From Alicyclobacillus herbarius DSM 13609 (GTDB taxonomy: Bacteria > Bacillota > Bacilli > Alicyclobacillales > Alicyclobacillaceae): 64,000 nucleotides of DNA. Both the position numbers and the translations under genes were made by a program. Numbering within the stretch: the first letter of the stretch is position 1; each line of letters opens with the position of its first letter. The stretch spans positions 1 through 64,000 of the forward strand of contig NZ_AUMH01000002.1 of NCBI RefSeq assembly GCF_000430585.1. The letters are read 5' to 3'. The notes beneath the pieces are model-generated. The model did no database searches, was not told where the DNA came from, and saw nothing but the letters and a program-made list of their open reading frames with translations. Positions 9,127 to 17,883 of this stretch are shown here, one piece after another.

Positions 9127-9176
9127 AAACCACGGGCTTTGCGCAGGTTGCGTGAGGCACCGTGGTTTATTGTCTT
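9127..9176 (+). terminator. Leader terminator of glpD, likely GlpP-controlled
   Basis: AAACCACGG (9127-9135) pairs perfectly with CCGTGGTTT (9160-9168), and the stem is followed by a T-rich run. It lies between the glpD promoter and its start codon, the same layout as the glpFK leader and as B. subtilis glpD, where GlpP prevents termination. Confidence 0.78.
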
Positions 9177-9207
9177 TCAGCCCATTTTCGATAAGGAGTG
9201 ATGCAGG

Positions 9208-10929
9208 GTGTCGATTTCCTTTTCCGCTTCTTCCCGATCCGCTCTTCTCAAGGAACTTTCCGCCTCTCCGCTCGACCTGTTGATTATCGGCGGCGGGATT
9301 ACCGGCGCTGGCATCCTGCTCGATGCGACAGCCCGCGGGATGCGGGCGGCAGTGGTCGAGATGCAGGACTTCGCGGCGGGTACTTCCAACCGCTCCACGA
9401 AGCTGGTGCATGGTGGTTTGCGATACCTGAAGCAGCTGGAGGTCGGCTTGGTGGCTGAGGTGGGTAAAGAGCGGGCCATTGTGTATGAGAATGGGCCGCA
9501 TATCACCACGCCGACGTGGATGCTCCTGCCGATGATTCCCGGCGGTACATACGGGTGGTGGGCCACTTCCTTTGGCATCTATCTGTATGACCGATTGGCC
9601 GGAGTCAAGCATAGCGAGCGGCGAAAGATGCTGCACCGGGAGGATGCACTGGCTAAGGAGCCGCTCTTGCGACCGGACATTCGGGGAGCCGGGTATTACG
9701 TGGAGTATCGTACGGATGACGCCCGCTTGACCTTGGAAATTCTCAAGGCGGCGGTGGCAAGAGGGGGTGTCGCGGTGAACTACGCCCGGGCAGAGCAGCT
9801 ACTCTACGCAGATGGTCGCGTGACTGGGGCCAGGGTCCGTGACCAGCTGACCGGTCAGGCTTGGGAGGTGCGGGCGAAAAAAGTGGTCAACGCGGCGGGA
9901 CCGTGGGTGGACGAACTGCGCGAATGGGACAAGTCGAAGACCGGAAAAACCCTACACCATACCAAAGGTGTGCACATCGTGGTCGACGGGAATCGTTTTC
10001 CGCTCCACAACGCGGTCTATTTTGACGTGCCGGACGGGCGGATGGTGTTCGCCATCCCGCGCGACGGCAAGACCTATATTGGCACCACCGACACCAACTA
10101 CACGGGCGATTTGGTACGGCCGCGTATGACCACGTCGGACGTTTCGTATCTGTGCGATTGTGTGAACTTCATGTTCCCCAGCGTCAACCTGACGCCGGCC
10201 GACGTCGAGTCCGGCTGGGCGGGGGTGAGGCCGCTGATTCATGAAGCGGGCAAGAGCCCGTCCGAGATTTCGCGCCGGGATGAGGTGTTTGTTTCCCCAT
10301 CGGGCCTGATCTCGATTGCGGGTGGAAAGCTGACCGGCTACCGCAAGATGGCGGACAAAGTGGTCAGCCTGGTGGCTCGTGATTTGACCGCGTTGGAAGG
10401 CCGCCAGTTCACCCCGTGTACGACCGCCCACATTTCATATTCAGGCGGAGACGTGGGCGGGTCTGCCGGATATCCTGCGTTTGTCCGCCGCATGACCGAG
10501 GAAGGCGTGCGCCTGGGACTGGACCGAGTCAGCGCCGAACAGGTCGCGCGGACGTACGGATCGAACACGGAAAAGGTGTGGGAGGTACTGGCGGAAACAG
10601 GCGACAAGGCAGAGGCGCACGGATTGCCGCCGGCGTTGTACGCTCGCCTCCTGTACGGCTTGGCGGAGGAGATGGTAGTCACACCGAGCGACTTTTTCGT
10701 GCGCCGCACCGGCATGTTGTATTTCGACATCGCCGGTGTGCGCCGGTACCGAGCGGGGGTACTGGCCGCCATGGCCGACCGGCTGGGCTGGGACACGGCC
10801 ACGCGGGACGAGATGGCGGCGGAGCTCGAGAGGAGCCTCGCCGATACGGCACCCATCCCGGAGGCGGCAGAGCGCGCAGGCGCAAGCCAGGGGCGCGTCT
10901 GGGCTAATGCAAGCCCACACGCTGGATGA
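9208..10929 (+). CDS. glpD: Aerobic glycerol-3-phosphate dehydrogenase GlpD
   Basis: The 573-residue membrane-associated flavoprotein oxidises glycerol-3-phosphate to dihydroxyacetone phosphate and passes electrons to quinone. The FAD-binding GGGITGAG loop is at about residues 27-34, followed by the family block TSNRSTKLVHGGLRYL. GVRPL and SIAGGKLTGYRKMA are later conserved stretches. Start is GTG with AAGGAG nine bases upstream; no better in-frame ATG exists. Length is close to the 555 residues of B. subtilis GlpD. Its 3' end overlaps the convergent ZIP transporter gene by 26 bases. Confidence 0.95.
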   Translation: MSISFSASSRSALLKELSASPLDLLIIGGGITGAGILLDATARGMRAAVVEMQDFAAGTSNRSTKLVHGGLRYLKQLEVGLVAEVGKERAIVYENGPHITTPTWMLLPMIPGGTYGWWATSFGIYLYDRLAGVKHSERRKMLHREDALAKEPLLRPDIRGAGYYVEYRTDDARLTLEILKAAVARGGVAVNYARAEQLLYADGRVTGARVRDQLTGQAWEVRAKKVVNAAGPWVDELREWDKSKTGKTLHHTKGVHIVVDGNRFPLHNAVYFDVPDGRMVFAIPRDGKTYIGTTDTNYTGDLVRPRMTTSDVSYLCDCVNFMFPSVNLTPADVESGWAGVRPLIHEAGKSPSEISRRDEVFVSPSGLISIAGGKLTGYRKMADKVVSLVARDLTALEGRQFTPCTTAHISYSGGDVGGSAGYPAFVRRMTEEGVRLGLDRVSAEQVARTYGSNTEKVWEVLAETGDKAEAHGLPPALYARLLYGLAEEMVVTPSDFFVRRTGMLYFDIAGVRRYRAGVLAAMADRLGWDTATRDEMAAELERSLADTAPIPEAAERAGASQGRVWANASPHAG

Positions 10930-11743
10930 GCTGCAGTGAGACGTAAAACAGTGCGACACCGATGATGATGGGCAGGATGGCGGCGGTGCCGCGGTCGCGG
11001 ATGGCGGGTATCATGTCGGTGGTGGACACGTACAAAAACGTACCCGTAGCCAGTGCCATCAGGACGGCGACCGATGATTCGCCGATAGAACCGAGGCTAA
11101 GCGTGACGGCGGCACCGACAAGCGTCGAGAACGCCAACCCGAAAGCGGTCAGGAAGGCGCGCTGGCGCGAGGTGCCCGCCGCCAGGCTAATGCTGGCCAT
11201 GCTGAATCCCTCCGGGATTTTGTGCAGCGTGATGGCGATAAAGATGAGGATGCCCGTGGATTCGCTGACGGCGAACGATCCGGCGATGACTACGCCATCC
11301 ATGAACGTGTGAAACAACAGCCCCACAAACGAGATCAGCGCGGCGCGCGGATGAATCATCTGCCGGTTGCCGGGGTGGGCGCTCGTTTCGGCAGCCATGT
11401 CACGTTCGGTCTGCAACTCGGGCGTGATCGCCATGGCGAGGCCCGAATGGCCGCGGCCGGCTGCATGCAAGTGAGTGTGCGTGTGCACGTGCCGACTGGC
11501 GCCATAGCGTTCCATGAGGAGAAGGCCTAAATACCCGATGAGCATATATACAGGAGCGGTGGACGGGGCTGCGTGCATCGCGTCCGGCAGCCGGTCCAGA
11601 ACAGTCGCCCCGAGGAGAAAACCCGCCCCAAGGCTGGTAATCAGCATCGCTTGGCGCTCATTGAGCGGCCAGATGACGGTCAGCGCTCCACCGATGACGT
11701 CGGCAAACGCGGCGATGACGCACAGCAAAAATACAAACCACAT
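10904..11743 (-). CDS. ZIP-family divalent metal transporter
   Basis: The protein, about 279 residues, has around eight membrane segments and a histidine-rich loop (HVHTHTHLHAAGRGH) that is typical of ZIP transporters and may bind zinc. Family metal-site motifs are HTFMDGVVI in transmembrane segment 4 and HKIPEG in segment 5. ZIP proteins bring Zn, Fe or Mn into the cytoplasm. I place the start at ATG 11743, preceded by GGGGTGG, rather than at a TTG 42 bases upstream. The gene stands alone, convergent with glpD, and its upstream side faces the 17-bp repeats. Confidence 0.85.
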   Translation of the reverse strand: MWFVFLLCVIAAFADVIGGALTVIWPLNERQAMLITSLGAGFLLGATVLDRLPDAMHAAPSTAPVYMLIGYLGLLLMERYGASRHVHTHTHLHAAGRGHSGLAMAITPELQTERDMAAETSAHPGNRQMIHPRAALISFVGLLFHTFMDGVVIAGSFAVSESTGILIFIAITLHKIPEGFSMASISLAAGTSRQRAFLTAFGLAFSTLVGAAVTLSLGSIGESSVAVLMALATGTFLYVSTTDMIPAIRDRGTAAILPIIIGVALFYVSLQLIQRVGLH

Positions 11744-11898
11744 GTACAGTTCCACCCCTGGATTATCGAAAATGATTTTCAACAAAGCGAACCCATCATA
11801 TCAGGAATGGGCGGATGTGTAAACCATATTGGCTAGGGTGCCCTTGGCCGGGTGCCGCAACAGCGCGCGTCCAGAAAGAAGTACGGTTAGACACCCCC

Positions 11899-11975
11899 GA
11901 AAAGGTGACAGTCTCGAAAAGGTGACAGTCTCGAAAAGGTGACAGTCTCGAAAAGGTGACAGTCTCGAAAAGGTG
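11899..11975. repeat. 17-bp tandem repeat, four copies plus a partial
   Basis: The unit GAAAAGGTGACAGTCTC occurs perfectly at 11899-11915, 11916-11932, 11933-11949 and 11950-11966, with nine more bases of a fifth copy. A shorter pair, AGGTGCGTGC twice, follows immediately. The block lies between the ZIP transporter and cimA, upstream of both promoters. There are no unique spacers, so it is not a CRISPR array. Confidence 0.95.
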
Positions 11976-12030
11976 CGTGCAGGTGCGTGCGCGTCGATAC
12001 GTGTTGGTTTGCCTCTGAACTCTCAACTTG

Positions 12031-12065
12031 TCGGTTGCCAGAACTCGCAGACTTCCGGTACTATG
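12031..12065 (+). promoter_or_regulatory. Candidate cimA promoter
   Basis: TTGCCA is followed after 18 bases by TACTATGAT, a plausible sigma-A promoter ending about 60 bases upstream of the cimA start codon. No T-box or other leader element is apparent. Confidence 0.45.
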
Positions 12066-12127
12066 ATAGGAATAGGAACAGACAGAGTTGTCCGATAGGT
12101 ACGGTTTGGGAGAGGAGAGCAAATCGA

Positions 12128-13732
12128 ATGGAACGCATCGCCCTGTTGGATACCACATTGCGTGACGGCACCCAGGCGGAGGGTGTCAGCCTTTCGGTCG
12201 AGGATAAGCTGCGTATTGCGGCCAAGCTGGATGAATTGGGCATCACGTACATTGAGGGCGGTTTTCCGGCGGCAAACCCGAAGGACCAGGAGTTCTTCGC
12301 CCGTGCGGGTACGGAGTTAAACCTACAGCACGCCCGTTTGACCGCCTTTGGCAGCACGCGGCGCCCGTCTTCCACGGCGAGTGGGGACGAGGGGCTGCGG
12401 GCACTCTTGGACTCGGGTGCGCCGGTGTTGACGATTGTCGGCAAGAGCTGGGACCTGCACGTGCGGGAGGCGCTGCAGGTCAGCCTGGAACAAAATCTGG
12501 ACATGATTCGCGACTCGGTCCATTGGCTGAAGCAGCACGGCCGCGAGGTCATCTTTGATGCGGAGCACTTTTTCGATGGCTTTCGCGAGAATCCGGAGTA
12601 TGCCCTCTTGGTCTTGCGCACAGCGGAGGCGGCGGGCGCGGACTGGGTCACCCTGTGCGATACCAACGGCGGCAGCCTTCCGGATCATATTCGCAAGACG
12701 GTGGCGGCGGTCTGCGCGGCCTTGCGGATTCCAGTCGGCATCCACGCCCACAACGACTGTGAGCTGGCGGTGGCCAATACGCTGGCCGCGATTGAGGCCG
12801 GGGCGACGATGGTGCACGGCACCATGAACGGGATTGGCGAACGGTGCGGCAACGCCAACCTGACCTCCATCATCGCCAACCTGGAGTTGAAGCTGGATTT
12901 GCGTTGTTTGCCGACCCCGCATCACGTCCGGCGCCTGACCGAGGTGTCGCGGTTTGTTTCGGAGGTGGCCAACCTGGTGCCGCAGAGTTATCAGCCGTTT
13001 GTCGGCCACAGCGCCTTTGCCCACAAAGGCGGCATCCACGTCAGTGCCATCCTGCGCAACCCGCGCACGTATGAGCACATTGAACCGGAGCGGGTGGGTA
13101 ACGTGCGGCGCGTACTGGTGTCGGAACTAGCGGGGGTTTCGAACCTCTTGCATCAGGCGGAGCGGCTGGGCCTGAACCTGAAGGATCGCCCGGCGGAGAC
13201 GCGGCGGCTGCTGGAGGAAATCAAGGAGCTGGAACACCTCGGTTACCAGTTTGAGAGCGCGGAGGCGTCGCAGGAATTGATGCTCTTGCGCACCTTCGGC
13301 GACTTCACGGATGTGTTGACGGTGGAGTCGCTCCGCATCCACGTGGCTCAGCAGCCGGGCGCAAACCTTATCGCGGAGGCGGTGCTCAAGCTGTCCGTGT
13401 CCGACCAGGTTGTGCACGCGGTGGCGGAAGGAGACGGCCCGGTCAACGCCCTCGACAACGCCCTGCGCAAAGCCCTGCGTCCGTTTTACCCGGCGATTGA
13501 CGAAATGCACTTGGCTGATTATAAGGTGCGCGTTTTGGACGGCAAGGACGGTACGGCCGCCAAGGTGCGGGTGTTGATTGAATCCACCAACGGCAGGCAG
13601 GTGTGGCGGACGGTGGGGGTCTCGCGTAACGTGGTCGAGGCGAGTTGGGAGGCGTTGGCCGACAGCGTGCGGTATTTCTTGCTGTGCGTAAACAAGTCTG
13701 GCCCGGCGCCGGAAGGTGTGCTGACGTACTGA
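12128..13732 (+). CDS. cimA: Citramalate synthase CimA
   Basis: The 534-residue enzyme condenses pyruvate and acetyl-CoA to (R)-citramalate, the threonine-independent route to 2-oxobutyrate and isoleucine. The N terminus, LLDTTLRDGTQAEGVSLSVEDKL, is the HMGL-like TIM barrel with catalytic R-D; HAHNDCELAVAN supplies the metal-binding histidines, and NGIGERCGNANLTSII follows. The C-terminal 130 residues form a LeuA-type regulatory dimerisation domain for isoleucine feedback. Length and the QAEGVSLS signature separate it from 2-isopropylmalate and homocitrate synthases. Start is ATG 12128 after AGAGGAGAG. The gene stands alone. Confidence 0.93.
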   Translation: MERIALLDTTLRDGTQAEGVSLSVEDKLRIAAKLDELGITYIEGGFPAANPKDQEFFARAGTELNLQHARLTAFGSTRRPSSTASGDEGLRALLDSGAPVLTIVGKSWDLHVREALQVSLEQNLDMIRDSVHWLKQHGREVIFDAEHFFDGFRENPEYALLVLRTAEAAGADWVTLCDTNGGSLPDHIRKTVAAVCAALRIPVGIHAHNDCELAVANTLAAIEAGATMVHGTMNGIGERCGNANLTSIIANLELKLDLRCLPTPHHVRRLTEVSRFVSEVANLVPQSYQPFVGHSAFAHKGGIHVSAILRNPRTYEHIEPERVGNVRRVLVSELAGVSNLLHQAERLGLNLKDRPAETRRLLEEIKELEHLGYQFESAEASQELMLLRTFGDFTDVLTVESLRIHVAQQPGANLIAEAVLKLSVSDQVVHAVAEGDGPVNALDNALRKALRPFYPAIDEMHLADYKVRVLDGKDGTAAKVRVLIESTNGRQVWRTVGVSRNVVEASWEALADSVRYFLLCVNKSGPAPEGVLTY

Positions 13733-13751
13733 AAAGGTCCCCTTCGATGAT

Positions 13752-13795
13752 GGCTGGCCTGCCCGATGCCTTCCAGAGGCGAGGGCAGGTCAGTC
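13752..13795. terminator. Strong hairpin between convergent cimA and the GntR/LacI gene
   Basis: GGCTGGCCTGCCC (13752-13764) can pair along its full length, with two G-U pairs, to GGGCAGGTCAGTC (13783-13795). It lies 20 bases past the cimA stop. There is no clear T-run, so it may serve as a 3' stabilising or rho-independent-like structure for cimA. Confidence 0.45.
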
Positions 13796-13891
13796 GGGTG
13801 GCCGCGGTCAGGGCGCCTTATACAGATTGCCCAAGCGGCCGCCCAGCGCCCTCCGATAACGTCCGGCTCAAGTCGCCCGCGACGGCTCTGT

Positions 13892-15022
13892 TTAAGGCAC
13901 TCGTGATGGTGCCGGACCGCTTGATTGGCCTGTGATGAGGCGACCGGAGAGTTGGACAAACGGATTATCCAGTGGCTGTCGCTGGATGATGGATAGCAGC
14001 ATATCGACCGCAGTTTCACCGATTTGCGTCTGGTCCTGCTGGATATGTGTAAACTTAATTCCGGGGACGAAAGGAGGGCAGTCAAAGGAAACCAGTGACA
14101 GGTCGTTCGGAATCGACTTCCCCAGTTCTCGGCACAATTCAAACACAATTGTGGCGTAGACGTACTCTGTGGTCAAAACAGCCGTTAACTCTGCATGCTC
14201 CTGCAAATAGTGGCGGATGACCTGGTACACGTCCTGCTGTGCCGGTTGCTGCATACCGCCGCCCGTGGGCAGGGACGACAGGTTCAAGGAATGGTCGACC
14301 AGAATCCGATGGTCCTCCAGCGCGGCCAAATACCCGGCAAACCGATCTTCCAGGGTTGATGTGGCGGTGACCCCTGGGGAGATGAAACCGATTTTTTCAT
14401 GTCCAAGGTCAATCAGGTGCTGGGTCAACTGGTACGCAGCCGCCTGATTGTCTGTACTCACATATGGAATGGGAATTTTGTTCAAGCGTTTATCAACCAG
14501 CACCAGTGGAAATTGACGCAGGTGCAGACTCAGCAACTCATCACTGTAGTACTCGCCGTACACCGGATTGACCAACAAGCCCTGAACGCCCGCCTTCACG
14601 GCCCGTTGAATCGCCTGTTCTTCCTCTTCTTGAGATTGATTGGTAAAGCTCACCAGCACCGACCATCCCTGTCGCTCCGCAGTGGCAATTGCACTCGTCA
14701 GGATGGAGAGTCCAAAGTCGTCAGAAACCGCTGGGCAGATAAACCCGAGCAGTCGTGGGGTGGGGGAGGATACCGACACGGCTGTCTCTTCAACTGGCGT
14801 AAACGCCTCTGCAACAAACGACCCTTTGCCTGGGAATCGTTGAATCAGTCCTTCGTCCGCCAGACGCTGCAGGGCTCGATGAGCCGTGATGCGACTAACG
14901 TGGAAGCGCTCGCTTAACTCCTGTTCAGTTGGCAACTGGGCGCCTGGTGCAAGTTCGTGCGTAATGATCTGCTGACGGATAAAGTCGTAGACCAGGCGCT
15001 GCAGGGGTGTTTCCGGCTTCAA
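13892..15022 (-). CDS. GntR-type HTH / LacI-type ligand-binding transcriptional regulator
   Basis: The 376-residue protein combines an N-terminal winged helix of the GntR family (residues about 5-70, with GAQLPTEQELSERFHVSRITAHRAL) with a C-terminal periplasmic-binding-protein-like sugar-sensing domain (about 90-365). This is the AraR architecture of Bacillus. It is divergent from the sugar ABC importer genes starting at 15328, and an inverted repeat lies directly upstream of its own start. Inference: it represses the importer operon and itself until the imported sugar binds. The sugar cannot be told from sequence. Confidence 0.88.
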   Translation of the reverse strand: MKPETPLQRLVYDFIRQQIITHELAPGAQLPTEQELSERFHVSRITAHRALQRLADEGLIQRFPGKGSFVAEAFTPVEETAVSVSSPTPRLLGFICPAVSDDFGLSILTSAIATAERQGWSVLVSFTNQSQEEEEQAIQRAVKAGVQGLLVNPVYGEYYSDELLSLHLRQFPLVLVDKRLNKIPIPYVSTDNQAAAYQLTQHLIDLGHEKIGFISPGVTATSTLEDRFAGYLAALEDHRILVDHSLNLSSLPTGGGMQQPAQQDVYQVIRHYLQEHAELTAVLTTEYVYATIVFELCRELGKSIPNDLSLVSFDCPPFVPGIKFTHIQQDQTQIGETAVDMLLSIIQRQPLDNPFVQLSGRLITGQSSGPAPSRVP

Positions 15023-15059
15023 TCGCAGTCCCTCTCCCCAACACAGATTTTATATCCCT

Positions 15060-15073
15060 TTGTATTTATACAA
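15060..15073. promoter_or_regulatory. Inverted-repeat operator near the GntR/LacI regulator gene
   Basis: TTGTAT (15060-15065) and ATACAA (15068-15073) form a perfect inverted repeat with a two-base centre, 38 bases upstream of the regulator start. Related half-sites follow (GATACAATACAA at about 15076-15087) and again at TTATACAAAG near 15202, close to the importer transcript start. AraR boxes of Bacillus also contain TTGTAC/GTACAA-type arms. Assignment to this regulator is inference. Confidence 0.55.
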
Positions 15074-15142
15074 TTGATACAATACAACTTTCGTTTTGTA
15101 ATTGCAACTAGTCATACAGAAGTCAATAATCCTACTTATCTA

Positions 15143-15171
15143 TTGATGCAGGTGGATATAAACGATATAAT
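15143..15171 (+). promoter_or_regulatory. Promoter of the sugar ABC importer operon
   Basis: TTGATG (15143-15148) and TATAAT (15166-15171) are spaced by 17 bases. The expected start of transcription is just upstream of the operator-like half-site near 15202 and the cre box at 15252. Confidence 0.7.
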
Positions 15172-15251
15172 TGCAGTGAATTCAGATACAGTTTGAGGGG
15201 GTTATACAAAGACGGTTGGAAGTGATCCGAAGGAGTGATGAATGAGATAAA

Positions 15252-15265
15252 TGTAAACGCTTACT
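15252..15265 (+). promoter_or_regulatory. CcpA cre box in the sugar importer leader
   Basis: TGTAAACGCTTACT fits the cre consensus closely. Located downstream of the promoter, it would act as a roadblock when CcpA is active on preferred carbon sources. Confidence 0.7.
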
Positions 15266-15327
15266 GAAAATTGTCGGAGGATGACGACTTGGGTCGGCGC
15301 GGGCACAAGCGTAAAGGAGGAAGGAAA

Positions 15328-16758
15328 ATGTACAGAACCAGACGCATCTCGACCATACACATTTGGGCGGTCATGTCGGGGGTTGCCCTTACCGGTGCGG
15401 TGGTGGCTGGGTGCGGAAGCACCGGATCTGGCAGTGGCAACAACGCCAGCAACAACACGTCTTCGAATGGCAGCGCGGGTTCCAGTCAACAAACGATTAC
15501 GGTCGCGTACCAACAGTTTGGGAAGCCGCCCTACTATAACGCGGAGTGGCTGCAAAAGGCGGCCAATCAGTTTGAAAAGGAACACCCGGGCGCCAAGGTC
15601 AAATTGGAGCCGATTGAGGCCTCTGAAAACGATTTTTATACCAAAATTGACCTGATGATGAAATCGGCCAGTACGGCGCCAGACGTTGTTACAGAAGATA
15701 CATTTTTAATTAATGCGGACGGATCGGCCGGGTACTTAGAGCCCCTGAATCATTACGTGAACAATTGGAGCGACTGGTCGAATTTCAGTAGTGCCATAAA
15801 AACGGGGTCAACCTCTAATGATGGAACGGTCTATGGCGTTCCGTTCAGCACCGACACCCGCGGCCTGTACTACGATGTGAAAATCTTCAAGCAAGCAGGC
15901 TTACCGGTGCCCTGGCACCCGAAAAACTGGAACGATATACTCAGTGCCGCTAAAGCCATCAAGGCTAAGGTGCCGAGCGTTGTGCCACTGTGGATGCAGG
16001 TGGGCAAGGCTACCGGTGAAGCAACCACTATGCAGACCTTTGAAATGCTCCTCTACGGGACTAATGATACCTTGTACGACGCGAAATCGAACAAATGGAT
16101 TGTGCAGAGTCCCGGCTTTTTGGACTCCTTAAAGTTCATTCACGATGTGTATTCTCAGAACCTCGGGCCGAGTCTCTCACAGATTTTGAACGCTCAGGCT
16201 GGAAACACGGAGTCGCAGGAGTTGATGCCGCAGCAGAAAATTGGTATTGCCCTCGACGGAAACTGGTTGCCCGGAAACTGGTTGAAAAGCGGGCCCTCGC
16301 CGTGGCCGAATGGGACCAAGGCCTACCAGTTGACGGCCATGCCGACCGAGCATGGCCAGGCGCCGGGTTATACCTCCATGTCCGGCGGTTGGGCGCTTTC
16401 GATTGCGAAAAAGTCGTCCCACAAAGACCTAGCTTGGGACTTCATCAAAATCGCGGCCAACAAAGCGAATATGGAGTGGTACGACGTGCACCAGGGGAAT
16501 CTGTCTCCACGTGAAGACATCGCTCAAGACCCCAGCTATCAGAACGCACCCGGGCAGTTCTTCAAAGTCGCGACGTCGTTTGAGAAATTCAGCCACTTCC
16601 GGCCGGCGAACGCTCAGTACCCCAGCGTCTCGACACAGATTCAGACCGCCGTTGAAGCGGTGGCCACCGGATCGGCAACGCCGGAACAGGCGATGCAACA
16701 GTACGCCAACAACGTCGCACGGATTGTTGGCGCAAGCCACGTCGAGACGAAAAAGTGA
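15328..16758 (+). CDS. Sugar ABC transporter substrate-binding lipoprotein
   Basis: The 476-residue extracellular binding protein of the ABC-importer family 1 (maltose/oligosaccharide type) begins with a signal peptide ending in a lipobox, VVAGC (about residues 23-27), so it is anchored as a lipoprotein. A Ser/Asn/Gly-rich linker follows. Binding-protein features include ITVAYQQFGKPPYYNAEW, the domain-hinge region around YGVPFSTDTRGLYYDVKIFKQAG and the family block GYTSMSGGWALSIAKKS. ATG 15328 has AAAGGAGG seven bases upstream. It is the first gene of the importer operon, followed by a stable intergenic hairpin. Confidence 0.93.
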   Translation: MYRTRRISTIHIWAVMSGVALTGAVVAGCGSTGSGSGNNASNNTSSNGSAGSSQQTITVAYQQFGKPPYYNAEWLQKAANQFEKEHPGAKVKLEPIEASENDFYTKIDLMMKSASTAPDVVTEDTFLINADGSAGYLEPLNHYVNNWSDWSNFSSAIKTGSTSNDGTVYGVPFSTDTRGLYYDVKIFKQAGLPVPWHPKNWNDILSAAKAIKAKVPSVVPLWMQVGKATGEATTMQTFEMLLYGTNDTLYDAKSNKWIVQSPGFLDSLKFIHDVYSQNLGPSLSQILNAQAGNTESQELMPQQKIGIALDGNWLPGNWLKSGPSPWPNGTKAYQLTAMPTEHGQAPGYTSMSGGWALSIAKKSSHKDLAWDFIKIAANKANMEWYDVHQGNLSPREDIAQDPSYQNAPGQFFKVATSFEKFSHFRPANAQYPSVSTQIQTAVEAVATGSATPEQAMQQYANNVARIVGASHVETKK

Positions 16759-16805
16759 CACGTACGGCGTTGCGAGGGCGGCTAGAACCTGTCGGCGCCC
16801 TTACA

Positions 16806-16842
16806 TTGTCCGGAAAGGGGGCGGGTAAGCCTTTCCGGACAA
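16806..16842 (+). promoter_or_regulatory. Intercistronic 13-bp hairpin after the binding-protein gene
   Basis: TTGTCCGGAAAGG (16806-16818) pairs perfectly with CCTTTCCGGACAA (16830-16842) around an 11-base loop. It lies between the binding-protein and first permease genes. Such structures after malE-type genes protect the upstream message and attenuate the downstream genes, giving more binding protein than permease. No long T-run follows, so read-through is expected. Confidence 0.75.
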
Positions 16843-16886
16843 CCTCTTTCAGCTGCCGTTGTGCAATCAAGGGGGGGATGTCCATC

Positions 16887-17819
16887 ATGGCGGTGAACCC
16901 AAGTTCCGTGCCCAACGTTCGCACCCGTACCAGGGCTGGCATGGCTTTCAAGTCGTCTGGAAACGGCTGGCGGGCCGCCCTGTTCATGCTTCCGTCTTGG
17001 GTTCTGTTGCTCGTCTTCTTCTTTGTCCCGATTTTGCTCACGTTTTATTTCGCGTTTACGAATTTATCCTTGACCGGCAGTTCCAGCTCCGCGGTCACCT
17101 TTGTCGGTTTCCGTAACTTCGCGAATATGTTTTCCGATCCGACGTTCCGTGTCAGCATTCTACGTACCATCACGTTCCTCGTCTTCTCGGCCATCATCGG
17201 CCAGCAGGTATTGGGGCTCTTGCTGGCGCTGTTGATGAACGAACGCCAGCGGGTGTTTCGCAGTGTGATTGGCGTGCTCGTACTGGCCGGATGGGTAACC
17301 CCAGAAATCGTGGTCGCATTCATCTTTTACGCGTTTTTTAGCGACCAGGGCACCCTGAACACGGTGCTCGGCTGGTTCCATGTTAAGCCGATTGCCTGGC
17401 TGTACACGTTCCCCATGACCGCCGTGATCGTTGCCAACATCTGGCACGGAACCGCCTTTTCGATGCTGGTCTATCAAGCCGCTCTCGGCGATGTCCCGAA
17501 AGAGATTCTCGAATCGGCGCAAATCGATGGGGCGGGACGGTTCCAGCGGCTGCTGCGTGTCACCCTGCCGGTCATCAAGGGATCGATTGCTACCAACATG
17601 GTGCTCATCACCCTCCAGACCCTGGGCCTATTTACGCTCATCTATTCGTTAACTGGCGGGGGGCCGGGCAACAAGACGGAGACGCTACCCATTTACATGT
17701 ATCAGCAGGCGTTCGCCGACTATCAGCTCGGCTATGGTACTGCCATCTCCTTGATCCTGCTTGTGATTGGTATCCTCGCCAGCCTGCTTTACATGCGCAC
17801 GTTGAAGATTGAGCTGTAG
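16887..17819 (+). CDS. Sugar ABC transporter permease, MalF/UgpA type
   Basis: The protein, about 310 residues, has six main membrane segments and the cytoplasmic EAA loop (EILESAQIDGAGRFQRLLRV), which contacts the ATPase. The N-terminal segment is FMLPSWVLLLVFFFVPILL. I choose ATG 16887, nine bases from the GGGGGGG ribosome site; the ATG at 16878 touches that site. It is the first of two permease subunits and is followed 64 bases later by the second. No ATPase gene is in the cluster, so a shared MsmX-type ATPase encoded elsewhere is likely. Confidence 0.92.
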   Translation: MAVNPSSVPNVRTRTRAGMAFKSSGNGWRAALFMLPSWVLLLVFFFVPILLTFYFAFTNLSLTGSSSSAVTFVGFRNFANMFSDPTFRVSILRTITFLVFSAIIGQQVLGLLLALLMNERQRVFRSVIGVLVLAGWVTPEIVVAFIFYAFFSDQGTLNTVLGWFHVKPIAWLYTFPMTAVIVANIWHGTAFSMLVYQAALGDVPKEILESAQIDGAGRFQRLLRVTLPVIKGSIATNMVLITLQTLGLFTLIYSLTGGGPGNKTETLPIYMYQQAFADYQLGYGTAISLILLVIGILASLLYMRTLKIEL

Positions 17820-17883
17820 GAATGAACCGGAAATACGGGCGTATGCCGAGACCTGGCGTATGCCAAGGGAGGTCACGGCCGCA

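Noticed and set aside
11899-11975. Possible CRISPR array
   Set aside because: The 17-bp units are directly adjacent with no unique spacers, and no cas genes are present.
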